Of a DNA stretch of 64,000 nt, positions 17,850 through 26,151 are shown in pieces. This stretch comes from an uncultured Oscillospiraceae bacterium (lineage in GTDB: Bacteria > Bacillota > Clostridia > Oscillospirales > Oscillospiraceae), in the NCBI GenBank assembly GCA_934631005.1, contig CAKTXA010000011.1, forward strand, positions 3,747 through 67,746, read 5' to 3'. Below the pieces are notes generated by a model. The model ran no database searches. It was not told the DNA's origin and worked only from the letters and a program-made list of their open reading frames with translations. How positions within the stretch are numbered: position 1 is the stretch's first letter; every line of letters begins with the position of its first letter. Both the position numbers and the translations under genes were made by a program.

Positions 17850-18012
17850 CTATTCCTCCAAACTCCAAAAATTCTACAGGCAGTGTACCGCCCCGCGGCG
17901 CGGCTGTCAATCCCCTTTCGCACAGAAAAACCGGTGGGGGTACGCAGAAAAACTCCGCGGGGCTGGTCTGCGCCCGTCCGGCGGCGGCATAGGATAGAGC
18001 GGGGGTGTTTCT

Positions 18013-18819
18013 ATGATCCGATTTATCCGGCAAAATGCGCGGCTGCTGGCGGTCGCGCTGGCGGTGGTGCTGTTCTGCGGCGGCGTGTCGGCAATGTTCG
18101 GCCTGCCGCGCGCGATCGAGACCGGCTCGTGGGGCCTGAGCTTCCGCGAAGACGGCAAGGCGCCCGTGGGCAATGCCGACGCGGCGGCGCTGCGGCAGTA
18201 TGACGCGGTGTATCTCGGCGATACGAACGACAAGGTGCTCTACCTGACCTTTGACGCAGGCTACGAAAACGGCTGCACAGCGCAGATCCTGGACACGCTG
18301 AAAGCGCACGGGGCGAAGGCGGCGTTTTTCGTGGTGGGCAATTATCTGGAGAGCGCGCCGGAGCTGGTGCAGCGCATGGCGGACGAGGGCCATCTGGTGG
18401 GGAACCACACCTGGCACCACTACGATATGTCCCGCATCGCGGACGAGGACACGTTCCACACGGAGCTGGAGTCGGTGGCGGAAAAATACCGCGAGCTCAC
18501 CGGGCAGGCGATGAAAAAATTCTACCGCCCGCCGCAGGGCATTTACAGCGAGGACAATCTGCGCATGGCGCAGTCGCTCGGCTACCGGACGGTTTTCTGG
18601 AGCCTTGCGTATGTCGACTGGCTGCAGGACGATCAGCCCACGGCGGAGGCGGCGTTTTCCAAGCTCCTGCCGCGCACGCATCCGGGCGCGATCGTGCTGC
18701 TGCACAGCACGTCCTCCACGAACGCCGCGATTCTGGACACCCTGCTCACCCGCTGGGAGGAGGAGGGCTACCGCTTCGGCTCGCTGGAGGAAATATTTGC
18801 GCCGGACGCACCGTTTTGA
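18013..18819 (+). CDS. pdaA: PdaA-type polysaccharide deacetylase (spore cortex muramic delta-lactam)
   Basis: A 268-residue protein with an N-terminal signal anchor (about residues 12-32) and a CE4/NodB deacetylase domain from about residue 70. The opening motif is YLTFDAGYENG, close to the YLTFDNGYENG of Bacillus PdaA. Further matches are GNHTWHH, the YRPPQGIYSEDNLR block, TVFWSLAYVDW and HPGAIVLLHSTS. PdaA removes acetyl groups from N-acetylmuramic acid so that the spore-cortex lactam can form, which suggests a spore-forming host. The ribosome binding site is a weak GGGGG. A CATAGGATA at 17988 resembles a late sporulation -10, but this is not secure. Confidence 0.85.
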   Translation: MIRFIRQNARLLAVALAVVLFCGGVSAMFGLPRAIETGSWGLSFREDGKAPVGNADAAALRQYDAVYLGDTNDKVLYLTFDAGYENGCTAQILDTLKAHGAKAAFFVVGNYLESAPELVQRMADEGHLVGNHTWHHYDMSRIADEDTFHTELESVAEKYRELTGQAMKKFYRPPQGIYSEDNLRMAQSLGYRTVFWSLAYVDWLQDDQPTAEAAFSKLLPRTHPGAIVLLHSTSSTNAAILDTLLTRWEEEGYRFGSLEEIFAPDAPF

Positions 18820-18884
18820 GACTTCCGCATAACATGGAATGAGCGGGCGAGATTCGCTACGACATTATTTCAGGAGGTTTCGTT

Positions 18885-19013
18885 ATGTCTTGTAATTCTT
18901 CCGGCATCTGCGCCTTTGGCAACAGTTGGTGGTGGATCATCATTCTGGTCATCATCTTCGTGCTCGGCAACGGCGGCAGCGGCTGCGGCTGCGGCTGCGA
19001 CAGCGGCTGCTAA
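18885..19013 (+). CDS. 42-residue membrane peptide with Gly/Cys-rich tail
   Basis: The peptide starts MSCNSSGICAFGNSWWW, has one hydrophobic stretch (WIIILVIIFVLG) and ends in a run of alternating Gly and Cys (SGCGCGCDSGC). CAGGAGG lies 7 bases before ATG 18885, a strong site. Short single-span peptides with Gly- or Cys-rich ends are common in spore-forming Bacillota (YjcZ-like or coat-associated), and its neighbour is the spore gene pdaA, so a spore-layer role is possible. The seven cysteines could bind metal or cross-link. I know of no assigned function. Confidence 0.65.
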   Translation: MSCNSSGICAFGNSWWWIIILVIIFVLGNGGSGCGCGCDSGC

Positions 19014-19299
19014 ACGCATACATGGGTAACGGGGAGCGGCTCACCGCTCCCCCCTGAGCATTTCAAAAATAAATTTTTGAAATGCTCTCAAACGAAAACC
19101 GCTTCGCTGGGTTTCCGTTTGAAAAGGCTTACACTGCGCTGCGCGCATAATTTTTGCGCAGGCGCAAAAATTCCACGCTCCGCTCCGTGAGCAGTATTTT
19201 TGCCGACGTACACGCCGCCGGCAAAAATGATCCAAATCGCTTTCGCCGCTGCGACGGCGAAACTCTGCGAGGCTTTTTGGCGGGCGCAGGAAAAAGGCG
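19014..19299. other. Gene-free stretch packed with inverted repeats
   Basis: No gene is visible here. Successive stems are: GGGAGCGG...CCGCTCCC (19031-19052), GCATTTCAAAAA/TTTTTGAAATGC (19058-19085), CAAACG(G)AAACC pairing near 19092-19123, AATTTTTGCGC/GCGCAAAAATT (19148-19172), TTTTTGCCG/CGGCAAAAA (19197-19226) and TTCGCCG/CGGCGAA (19243-19262). The first can act as terminator of the small peptide gene. The rest resemble a decayed or different repeat family. Confidence 0.5.
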
Positions 19300-19327
19300 T
19301 TGCATTTTGCATTCAACGTGCTATAAT
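19300..19327 (+). promoter_or_regulatory. Promoter of the antiporter gene
   Basis: TTGCAT (19300-19305), a 16-base spacer, TATAAT (19322-19327). The start codon is 54 bases further on. Confidence 0.65.
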
Positions 19328-19380
19328 AGCCTGCGTTGCCGCAGGGCGGCAAACTTTTTCAGAAATCGCAGGATAAGCAT

Positions 19381-20673
19381 ATGCAGATCTTACTTTCCCT
19401 GTCCGTCGCCATTCTGGCGGGACTTTTGATGACAAGGCTGGCAAAGCCGCTCGGGCTGCCGTCGGTCACGGCGTATCTGGTCGCGGGCGTGCTGATCGGC
19501 CCGTTCTGCCTGGGCAGGCTCGGCATCGAGGGCCTGGGCTTTACCACCATGGCGGAGGTGGAGCAGCTGAGCCTCATCTCCGACGTGGCGCTGGGCTTTA
19601 TCGCATTTTCCATCGGCAATGAATTCCGGCTCTCGCAGCTGCGGCAGACCGGCAAACAGGCCACCGTCATCGGCATCGTGCAGGCGCTCTGCGCCACGGT
19701 GCTGGTGGATCTGGCGCTGCTGGGCTTCCATCTGCTGTTCCCGCAGCTTTTGGACGTGGAGCAGGCCATCACGCTCGGCGCCATCGCCGCCGCCACGGCC
19801 CCGGCCGCCACGCTCATGGTCGTGCGGCAGTATAAGGCCAAGGGCCCGCTGACCGATCTGCTGCTGCCCATCGTCGCGCTGGACGACGCGGTGGGTCTGG
19901 TGGTGTTCGCGGTGTCGTTCGGCATTGCCAAGGCGATGCACGTGGGCTCGTTTGACCTTGTGTCCATTCTGGTCAATCCGCTGGTGGAGATCGTTTTGTC
20001 GCTGGGGCTGGGCGCGCTGATGGGCGTGATCCTCACAAAGATCGAAAAGCTCTTCAACTCCAACACCAACCGTTTGAACATGACCATCGCGTTCGTGTTC
20101 CTCACGGTGTCGCTGGCGAAGCTGGAGTTTCACATCGGGCCGGTCACGATCGGCTTTTCGTCGCTGCTGGTGTGCATGATGCTCGGCACGATGTTCTGTA
20201 ACCTCTGCCCGCTGTCGGACGAGCTGATGGAAAAGGCCGACCGCTGGACGTCGCCGCTGTTTGCGCTGTTTTTCGTGCTGAGCGGCGCGGAGCTGGAGCT
20301 GGACGTGTTCGCCGATCTGATGATCGTGCTGCTGGGGCTTTTGTACATCGTCGCGCGCTCGGCGGGCAAGTACCTCGGCGCATACTGCAGTGCCCGGGCG
20401 CTCGGCTGCAGCCGCAGCGTGTACCATAACCTCGGCATCACGCTCCTGCCGCAGGCGGGCGTGGCGCTGGGCATGTGCGTGACCGCGCGCGAGCTCGGCG
20501 AGGCGGGCGAGCTGATCTGCAACATCACGCTCTTCGCCATCCTCATCTACGAGCTCGTCGGCCCCATGCTCACCAAGCAGGCCCTGCAGCGCGCCGGCGA
20601 CATCCAGCCCATGAGCGAGGAGGTCCTGAACCGCCGCCAGATCAAGCTGCAGAATGCGGAGAAGAAGAAATAG
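19381..20673 (+). CDS. Cation:proton antiporter of the CPA2/Na-H exchanger family
   Basis: A 430-residue membrane protein with about twelve spans, beginning without a leader. The LAKPLGLPSVTAYLVAGVLIGP opening, the TAPAATLMVVRQYKAKGPLTD and ALDDAVGLVVFA segments (the last with the paired acidic residues used for ion exchange), and PQAGVALGM late in the protein are typical of KefB/NhaP-like exchangers. It lacks the C-terminal TrkA-N domain found in KefB/KefC, so it is a bare exchanger. It probably trades sodium or potassium for protons. The start ATG 19381 has only a weak AGGAT site. A terminator follows directly. Confidence 0.88.
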   Translation: MQILLSLSVAILAGLLMTRLAKPLGLPSVTAYLVAGVLIGPFCLGRLGIEGLGFTTMAEVEQLSLISDVALGFIAFSIGNEFRLSQLRQTGKQATVIGIVQALCATVLVDLALLGFHLLFPQLLDVEQAITLGAIAAATAPAATLMVVRQYKAKGPLTDLLLPIVALDDAVGLVVFAVSFGIAKAMHVGSFDLVSILVNPLVEIVLSLGLGALMGVILTKIEKLFNSNTNRLNMTIAFVFLTVSLAKLEFHIGPVTIGFSSLLVCMMLGTMFCNLCPLSDELMEKADRWTSPLFALFFVLSGAELELDVFADLMIVLLGLLYIVARSAGKYLGAYCSARALGCSRSVYHNLGITLLPQAGVALGMCVTARELGEAGELICNITLFAILIYELVGPMLTKQALQRAGDIQPMSEEVLNRRQIKLQNAEKKK

Positions 20674-20680
20674 GAGCAAC

Positions 20681-20720
20681 AAACCCCTCTCCGGGCCGAC
20701 GGCCCGGAGAGGGGTTTTTA
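20681..20720 (+). terminator. Terminator of the antiporter gene
   Basis: AAACCCCTCTCCGGGCC, short GAC loop, GGCCCGGAGAGGGGTTT, then TTAG: a 17 bp stem. Confidence 0.9.
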
Positions 20721-20764
20721 GTCAGAAAAGACGTGAAGCGTGAAGAAGTACATGCCCGGCTGCC

Positions 20765-20870
20765 GTATCCTTGACGCAGGGGCGGTTTGCACGGTCCCCT
20801 TGGCTTCCCCTCGGGGAAGCTATGGGATGCCTACGTTTCGTCTCTGCGTCGGGGATTCGGCAGTCTCATG
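20765..20870. repeat. Fragment of the structured intergenic repeat
   Basis: Contains the GGCTTCCCCTCGGGGAAGCTATGGGATGCCTACG segment (20807-20840) and the GTCGGGGATTCGGCA end that match the right end of copy 5 at 52.3 kb. The rest of the element is missing. A TTCACTATTCACTC tract (20878-20912) follows, up to the end of dut. Confidence 0.65.
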
Positions 20871-20909
20871 CTTACTTCTTCACTATTCACTCTTCACTAT
20901 TCACTATAT

Positions 20910-21341
20910 TCACTTTCTCCCCGTGGAGCCGAAGCCGCCGCGGTCCTTTTCTGACAGCTGGTCGCATTCCTCGAATTCGATCGCGGGCTGGGTCTCGAAG
21001 ATGCGGAACTGACAGATGCGGTCGCCCTTTTCCAGCACGGTGTCGCGCGTGGCGTAGACGGGGATCTTCCATTCGTCGTTCGTGCCGCAATAGCTGTTGT
21101 CGATGACGCCCACAGAATTGGCCTGCAGGATGCCCCAGCGCTTAAATGTGGACGAGCGCGGCGCGGTGCGCGCCTCATACCCTGCCGGCAGCTGCATCGA
21201 AACGCCCAGCGGCACGAGCGTGAAATCGCCCGCGTGCAGCTGCATCGTCTCGGCGCAGTACAGGTCGATCCAGTCGCCCTTGTCGGTGATCTTCAGCCGC
21301 GGCGCGTCGGGGGAAAAATAGTGGATCTTGATCTTCAGCAT
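20910..21341 (-). CDS. dut: dUTP diphosphatase
   Basis: A 143-residue enzyme that hydrolyses dUTP to dUMP, keeping uracil out of DNA and supplying dTMP synthesis. All five trimeric dUTPase motifs are visible: WIDLYCAE (motif 1), APRSSTFKRWGI (2), NSVGVIDNSYCGTNDEW (3), KGDRICQFRI (4) and DRGGFGSTGR (5). It lies 10 bases downstream of nrdG on the same strand, so deoxynucleotide synthesis and clean-up are co-transcribed and both fall under the NrdR-like boxes upstream of nrdG. Confidence 0.96.
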   Translation of the reverse strand: MLKIKIHYFSPDAPRLKITDKGDWIDLYCAETMQLHAGDFTLVPLGVSMQLPAGYEARTAPRSSTFKRWGILQANSVGVIDNSYCGTNDEWKIPVYATRDTVLEKGDRICQFRIFETQPAIEFEECDQLSEKDRGGFGSTGRK

Positions 21342-21351
21342 AATACTCTCC

Positions 21352-21867
21352 TCACTGCGCCTCGTCCCAGAGGACGACGGCGCCTGTTTTTAAGGTCTGC
21401 GGCATGTCGATGAGCCGCTGATTTTCCGACCCGCGGAAGCGCAGCGTCAGATTTTTCTTTTCCGCGATGAACGGCCCGTCCACCAGCACGTCCAGAAGTC
21501 CCAGCAGTTCCTGCGTCACGCCCGCGACCTGCGGAAGATTTTTGCCGTACACATAGCCCGTGAACGACCAGACGGTCTTATCCGGATAGGCTGCGCGGAG
21601 CCTCTGCGTCAGCCGCAGCAGCGCCGGCTGGTTGCGCGGGTCAAACGGCTCGCCGCCGAGATACGTGATGCCGCGGATGTAGGGCTTGCCCACAAGCTCC
21701 AGAATGTGTTCCTCCACGGCCTCGTCAAACGGCTCGCCGTAGTCAAAATCCCACGTCTCGGGGTTAAAGCAGTCCTTGCAGTGGTGTGTGCAGCCGGAGA
21801 CGAACAGGCTCACCCGCACGCCCGGGCCGTTGGCAATGTCCCACGGCTTGATGCTGGCGTAATTCAT
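21352..21867 (-). CDS. nrdG: Anaerobic ribonucleotide reductase activating protein (radical SAM)
   Basis: A 171-residue radical-SAM activase that installs the glycyl radical in NrdD. The 4Fe-4S cluster motif CTHHCKDC uses Cys26, Cys30 and Cys33. The GITYLGGEPFDPRNQ motif binds S-adenosylmethionine. I start it at ATG 21867 (MNYASIKPWDIANGPGVR, the usual NrdG opening) with AAGGGGG upstream. The longer open frame to 21972 crosses the promoter. It is divergent from nrdD rather than downstream of it. Confidence 0.95.
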   Translation of the reverse strand: MNYASIKPWDIANGPGVRVSLFVSGCTHHCKDCFNPETWDFDYGEPFDEAVEEHILELVGKPYIRGITYLGGEPFDPRNQPALLRLTQRLRAAYPDKTVWSFTGYVYGKNLPQVAGVTQELLGLLDVLVDGPFIAEKKNLTLRFRGSENQRLIDMPQTLKTGAVVLWDEAQ

Positions 21868-21892
21868 GCGCCCGCCCCCTTTCCTCCCGGCA

Positions 21893-21921
21893 AGTATAGC
21901 ACGCTTTTGCCCCGCGTGCAA
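21893..21921 (-). promoter_or_regulatory. Promoter of nrdG-dut
   Basis: On the minus strand: TTGCAC (21921-21916), 17-base spacer, TATACT (21898-21893). The NrdR-like pair at 21939-21986 lies immediately upstream. Confidence 0.75.
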
Positions 21922-21938
21922 CTGCCTTTTGCCGTGAA

Positions 21939-21986
21939 ACACAAGATATTGTGTTTCACGCAAAATTCCCACGCAATATCTTCGCG
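21939..21986. promoter_or_regulatory. Tandem NrdR-like boxes, nrdG side
   Basis: Box 1 ACACAAGATATTGTGT (21939-21954) sits inside a 28-base palindrome (21933-21960) with perfect 12-base arms, and box 2 ACGCAATATCTTCGCG (21971-21986) is weaker. The starts are 32 bases apart, i.e. three helical turns, the spacing known for cooperative NrdR binding. They lie between the divergent nrdG and nrdD promoters. Confidence 0.75.
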
Positions 21987-21993
21987 CTGCCTC

Positions 21994-22022
21994 TTGACAT
22001 CCTCCGGCTTTTCCTGTATAGT
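21994..22022 (+). promoter_or_regulatory. Promoter of nrdD
   Basis: Consensus TTGACA (21994-21999), 17-base spacer, TATAGT (22017-22022), giving a leader of about 105 bases. Confidence 0.8.
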
Positions 22023-22035
22023 TTCAATTGCAGCG

Positions 22036-22083
22036 GCACAAGATATTGTGGTCACTGCGCAGATCAATTTCTATATTTAGTAT
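22036..22083. promoter_or_regulatory. Tandem NrdR-like boxes, nrdD side
   Basis: Box 3 GCACAAGATATTGTGG (22036-22051) and box 4 with core CTATATTTAG (22068-22083) again start 32 bases apart. They lie just downstream of the nrdD transcription start, a roadblock position. Confidence 0.7.
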
Positions 22084-22133
22084 CAAATTGTTACTGTTTC
22101 TGTTTTGTACAGGGAAGAGAGGAGTATACGACC

Positions 22134-24359
22134 ATGAAGATCATCAAGCGAAACGGCTCGGAGGCGACGTTCGATCTGATGAAGATCATCTCCGCCGTGA
22201 CGAAGGCGAACAACGTCGTGTCCGAGGAGGACCGGCTCACGCCCATACAGATCCGCCGCATCGCCGAGAGCGTGGAGCTCTCATGCCAGTCGATGAACCG
22301 CGCGCTGAGCGTGGAGGAGATCCAGGATCTTGTCGAGCACCAGATCATGGCGCACGGCGCGTATGAGGTCGCCAAAAAGTACATCACCTACCGCTACACC
22401 CGCACGCTCGTGCGCAAATCCAACACCACCGACGACAAGATCCTCACCCTCATCGAGTCGAACAACGAAGAGGTCAAGCAGGAAAACTCCAACAAAAACC
22501 CCACCGTCAACTCCGTCCAGCGCGACTATATGGCGGGCGAGGTATCCAAGGATCTGTCCAAGCGGCTGCTGCTGCCGCAGGACGTGGTCGAGGCGCATGA
22601 GGCCGGCATCATCCACTTCCACGACGCCGACTATTTTGCCCAGCATATGCACAACTGCGACCTCGTGAACCTCGAGGATATGCTGCAGAACGGCACCGTC
22701 ATCTCCGGCACGCTCATCGAAAAGCCGCACAGCTTCTCCACCGCCTGCAACATCGCCACGCAGATCATCGCGCAGATCGCGTCGAACCAGTACGGCGGGC
22801 AGTCCATTTCGCTGACGCATCTGGCGCCGTTTGTGGACGTGTCGCGGCAGAAGATCCGCAAGTCCGTACTGGAAGAGCTGTCCGCCTTCGGCGTGGCGCC
22901 GGACGCGGCGGCGGTGGATAAGGTCGTGGAGGAGCGCCTGCGCGACGAGATCCGCCGCGGCGTGCAGACCATCCAGTATCAGGTCGTCACCTTGATGACC
23001 ACCAACGGGCAGGCCCCGTTCATCACCGTGCTCATGTACCTCGGCGAGGCGCGCAATGAGCAGGAGCGGCACGACCTGGCCATCATCATCGAAGAGACGC
23101 TCAAGCAGCGCATCCAGGGCGTAAAGAACGAAAAGGGCGTGTGGATCACCCCGGCGTTCCCCAAGCTCATCTATGTGCTCGACGAGGACAATATCCACAG
23201 GGATTCGCCGTATTGGGAGCTGACGAAGCTCGCCGCCAAATGCACCGCCAAGCGCATGGTGCCGGACTATATCTCGGCGAAGAAAATGCGGGAGCTGAAG
23301 CTCTCCAAGGGCGAGACGCCGGGCCACGGCGACGTGTACACCTGCATGGGCTGCCGCAGCTTCCTCACGCCCGACCGCTCCGGAAACGGCTGGAACAATG
23401 TCGCGAACGCCGGCAACTATGAGCCGGGCAAGCCCAAGTACTACGGCCGGTTCAATCAGGGCGTGGTCACCATCAACCTGCCCGACGTGGCGCTCTCGTC
23501 CGGCGGCGCGCTCGATAAGTTCTGGAAGATCTTTGACGAGCGGCTGGAGCTGTGCTACCGCGCGCTGATGTGCCGCCACAACCGCCTGCTCGGCACACTG
23601 TCGGATGCCGCGCCCATCCTGTGGCAGTACGGCGCGCTGGCGCGCCTGCCGAAGGGCGAGCCGATCGACAAGCTGCTCTACGGCGGCTACTCCACCATCT
23701 CGCTCGGCTACGCGGGGCTTTACGAGTGCGTCAAGTACATGACCGGCAAGTCGCACACCGACCCGGCGGCAACGCCGTTTGCGCTGGAGGTCATGCAGCA
23801 CATGAACGACGCCTGCAAGCGCTGGAAGGAAGCCACCGACATCGACTTCTCCCTCTACGGCACGCCGCTGGAGTCCACCACGTACAAGTTTGCGCAGTGC
23901 CTGCAGAAGCGCTTTGGCGTGATCGAGGGCATCACCGATAAGAACTATATCACGAACTCCTACCACATCCACGTCACCGAGCATATCAACGCCTTTGACA
24001 AGCTCCAGTTCGAGTCGCAGTTCCAGGCGCTCTCCCCCGGCGGCGCGATCAGCTACGTCGAGGTGCCCAATATGCAGGGCAACATCGACGCCGTGCTGGA
24101 GGTCATGCAGTTCATCTACGAGCATATCATGTATGCCGAGCTGAACACGAAGTCCGACTACTGCCAGGTCTGCGGCTATGACGGCGAGATCGAGATCCGC
24201 GAGGACGTGGACGGCAAGCTCATCTGGGCCTGCCCGCAGTGCGGCAACACCGACCAGTCGAAGATGAACGTCGCCCGCCGCACCTGCGGCTACATCGGCT
24301 CGCAGTTCTGGAATCAGGGCCGGACACAGGAGATCCGCGACCGCGTGCTGCATCTGTAA
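22134..24359 (+). CDS. nrdD: Anaerobic ribonucleoside-triphosphate reductase
   Basis: A 741-residue class III reductase that makes dNTPs without oxygen. An ATP-cone allosteric domain occupies about residues 1-95 (MKIIKRNGSEATFDLMKI). The catalytic barrel follows, with HNCDLVNLEDML. The zinc site is CQVCGYDG and CPQCGN near the C terminus, and the glycyl-radical loop is RRTCGYIGSQFWNQGR. Start ATG 22134 follows GAGAGGAG. Two NrdR-like box pairs precede it. Its activase gene nrdG is divergent. The D-aminoacylase gene follows after 45 bases without a terminator and may be read through. Confidence 0.97.
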   Translation: MKIIKRNGSEATFDLMKIISAVTKANNVVSEEDRLTPIQIRRIAESVELSCQSMNRALSVEEIQDLVEHQIMAHGAYEVAKKYITYRYTRTLVRKSNTTDDKILTLIESNNEEVKQENSNKNPTVNSVQRDYMAGEVSKDLSKRLLLPQDVVEAHEAGIIHFHDADYFAQHMHNCDLVNLEDMLQNGTVISGTLIEKPHSFSTACNIATQIIAQIASNQYGGQSISLTHLAPFVDVSRQKIRKSVLEELSAFGVAPDAAAVDKVVEERLRDEIRRGVQTIQYQVVTLMTTNGQAPFITVLMYLGEARNEQERHDLAIIIEETLKQRIQGVKNEKGVWITPAFPKLIYVLDEDNIHRDSPYWELTKLAAKCTAKRMVPDYISAKKMRELKLSKGETPGHGDVYTCMGCRSFLTPDRSGNGWNNVANAGNYEPGKPKYYGRFNQGVVTINLPDVALSSGGALDKFWKIFDERLELCYRALMCRHNRLLGTLSDAAPILWQYGALARLPKGEPIDKLLYGGYSTISLGYAGLYECVKYMTGKSHTDPAATPFALEVMQHMNDACKRWKEATDIDFSLYGTPLESTTYKFAQCLQKRFGVIEGITDKNYITNSYHIHVTEHINAFDKLQFESQFQALSPGGAISYVEVPNMQGNIDAVLEVMQFIYEHIMYAELNTKSDYCQVCGYDGEIEIREDVDGKLIWACPQCGNTDQSKMNVARRTCGYIGSQFWNQGRTQEIRDRVLHL

Positions 24360-24404
24360 GCCCGCGCGCGCCGCATTTCGGAATTTCATATCGGAGGAGC
24401 TCTT

Positions 24405-26054
24405 ATGTCCTTTTACAAGCGCAAGCCGGACATCATCATCAAAAACGGCACCATCGTGGACGGCACCGGCGACCTGCCCTATTTTGCGGACATCGCCATC
24501 ATCGGCGACAGGATCGACTACATCGGCGATCTGCGGGGCGTGGACGCGCCGCTCGTCATCGACGCACACCATAAATACGTCACCCCCGGCTTCATCGACC
24601 CCCACACGCACTCCGACTGGTCCATCTGGGCCAACCCCGAAGCGCAGAGCTCCGTCCGTCAGGGCGTCACGACCGAGGTCCTCGGCAACTGCGGCTACTC
24701 CATGCGCCGCCCGTCGATGGACACGCTGACGTTTGACCCTGCCGGAAGCGGCGTGTTCAGCGTCTATGACCGCGGCTGCATCCCCGCGCCGCGCGGGGCC
24801 ATGGCCGCCGTGCTGGATAAGATGGACGCCATCGGCGCATCCATCAACACCGTCTGGCTGTGCGGGCACAACTCGCTGCGCCAGCTCGCGGGGCTCTACA
24901 CCCCCGACTATACGCCCGAGCAGTTCGAGACCATGGCCGCCCTCCTGCGTGAGGCGATGGAGGCGGGCTTTGCCGGCTTTTCGACGGGGCTGGAGTTCGT
25001 CCCCGGCATCACCTCCCGCCCCGAAGAGATCGAGCGGCTGGCGATGATCGCGGCGGAATACGACGCGAACTACTCCACACATATGCGCGACGAGGGCACG
25101 TATATCTTAGAGGCCATCAACGAATTCTTGAACGTCATCCGCAAAACAGGGCTCCGCGGCACCGTTTCGCACCTCAACGTCAAATATGACAACGGCATCC
25201 CCGACGACTACCTGCAAAAGGGCATGCAGATGCTCAAGGATGCGCGCAGCATCGAGCATCTGAATGTCCTGTGCGATATGCTGCCCACGTGCTTTGCCAC
25301 CGGCGACGCGCTGGCGATGATGCCGCCCTGGCTGTATGCAAACGGCTGGGACGAGGCGCGCAGGACGCTCCGCGACCCGGCCGGGCGCACGCGCGTGAAG
25401 GGCGACATGAACCGCTACTGGCGCTTCCTCGCCGCCGGGCAGTGGGAAAGGCTTCTGTATGTCCAGCCGCCGTATCAGCCCGAGATCGCGAACACGCTCT
25501 TTGCGGACCTTGCCAGGCAGCGCGGCCGCGCGCCCGACGATCTGTTTTTGGACATTCTGGCGGACGCGCCGACGCTGGACGCGGCGCAGTCGATCCTGAT
25601 GCAGGGCACGGTGTTCCGCGAGCAGACCATGATCGACAGCGTCGTGACCGACCCGATCTATATGTGGCAGAGCGACAGCACGACCACCGTGGAGACGGGC
25701 GAGCTGGCCCGGCAGACGGCGAACGTGCAGAACTATATGTCCATCACGTATTTCTTTACGCGCTACGTCCGCGACCTCGGCGCGATCTCCATCGAGCAGG
25801 CCGTGCGCAAGGCCACGTCCATGCCCGCGAAGCACTTCCATCTGGACGGCCGCGGCGTGCTGGCTGCCGGGAACTACGCCGACATCAACGTCTTTGACCT
25901 GAACGCGCTGAAGATCCACTCGACGTTTACCGATGTCTGCCGCTGCTCCAGCGGCATGGACTATGTGCTCGTCAACGGCGTGCCCGTGATCGCAAACGGC
26001 GGGCACACCCACGCCCGCGCCGGCAGGACGCTCCGCCATCTTCCCAAAAAATGA
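24405..26054 (+). CDS. N-acyl-D-amino-acid deacylase (D-aminoacylase family amidohydrolase)
   Basis: A 549-residue metal-dependent hydrolase. It opens with the amidohydrolase beta-sandwich strand PDIIIKNGTIVDGTGD, then the metal ligands PGFIDPHTHSDW, the GNCGYS cysteine ligand used by D-aminoacylases, and the C-terminal AGNYADINVFD return to the sandwich. Such enzymes release free D-amino acids from N-acyl forms in the cytoplasm; dihydropyrimidinase-like relatives are a less likely alternative. CGGAGGAG precedes ATG 24405. A terminator separates it from the convergent LacI gene. Confidence 0.87.
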   Translation: MSFYKRKPDIIIKNGTIVDGTGDLPYFADIAIIGDRIDYIGDLRGVDAPLVIDAHHKYVTPGFIDPHTHSDWSIWANPEAQSSVRQGVTTEVLGNCGYSMRRPSMDTLTFDPAGSGVFSVYDRGCIPAPRGAMAAVLDKMDAIGASINTVWLCGHNSLRQLAGLYTPDYTPEQFETMAALLREAMEAGFAGFSTGLEFVPGITSRPEEIERLAMIAAEYDANYSTHMRDEGTYILEAINEFLNVIRKTGLRGTVSHLNVKYDNGIPDDYLQKGMQMLKDARSIEHLNVLCDMLPTCFATGDALAMMPPWLYANGWDEARRTLRDPAGRTRVKGDMNRYWRFLAAGQWERLLYVQPPYQPEIANTLFADLARQRGRAPDDLFLDILADAPTLDAAQSILMQGTVFREQTMIDSVVTDPIYMWQSDSTTTVETGELARQTANVQNYMSITYFFTRYVRDLGAISIEQAVRKATSMPAKHFHLDGRGVLAAGNYADINVFDLNALKIHSTFTDVCRCSSGMDYVLVNGVPVIANGGHTHARAGRTLRHLPKK

Positions 26055-26070
26055 CCGCACATAAAGATCA

Positions 26071-26106
26071 CCCCGGCAGGACAGTCGTCCTGCCGGGGCG
26101 TTTTTA
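26071..26106. terminator. Terminator between D-aminoacylase and the LacI gene
   Basis: CCCCGGCAGGAC, loop AGTC, GTCCTGCCGGGG, then CGTTTTT: a perfect 12 bp stem. Confidence 0.9.
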
Positions 26107-26151
26107 TGCCTTCAAAACCCGCACGGCGCTTTGTGCCCGCCGGGGATGGGA

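Noticed and set aside
17988..17996. Sporulation-sigma -10 (CATAGGATA) for pdaA
   Set aside because: It matches a loose consensus only, no convincing -35 is found, and it is too close to the start codon to claim.
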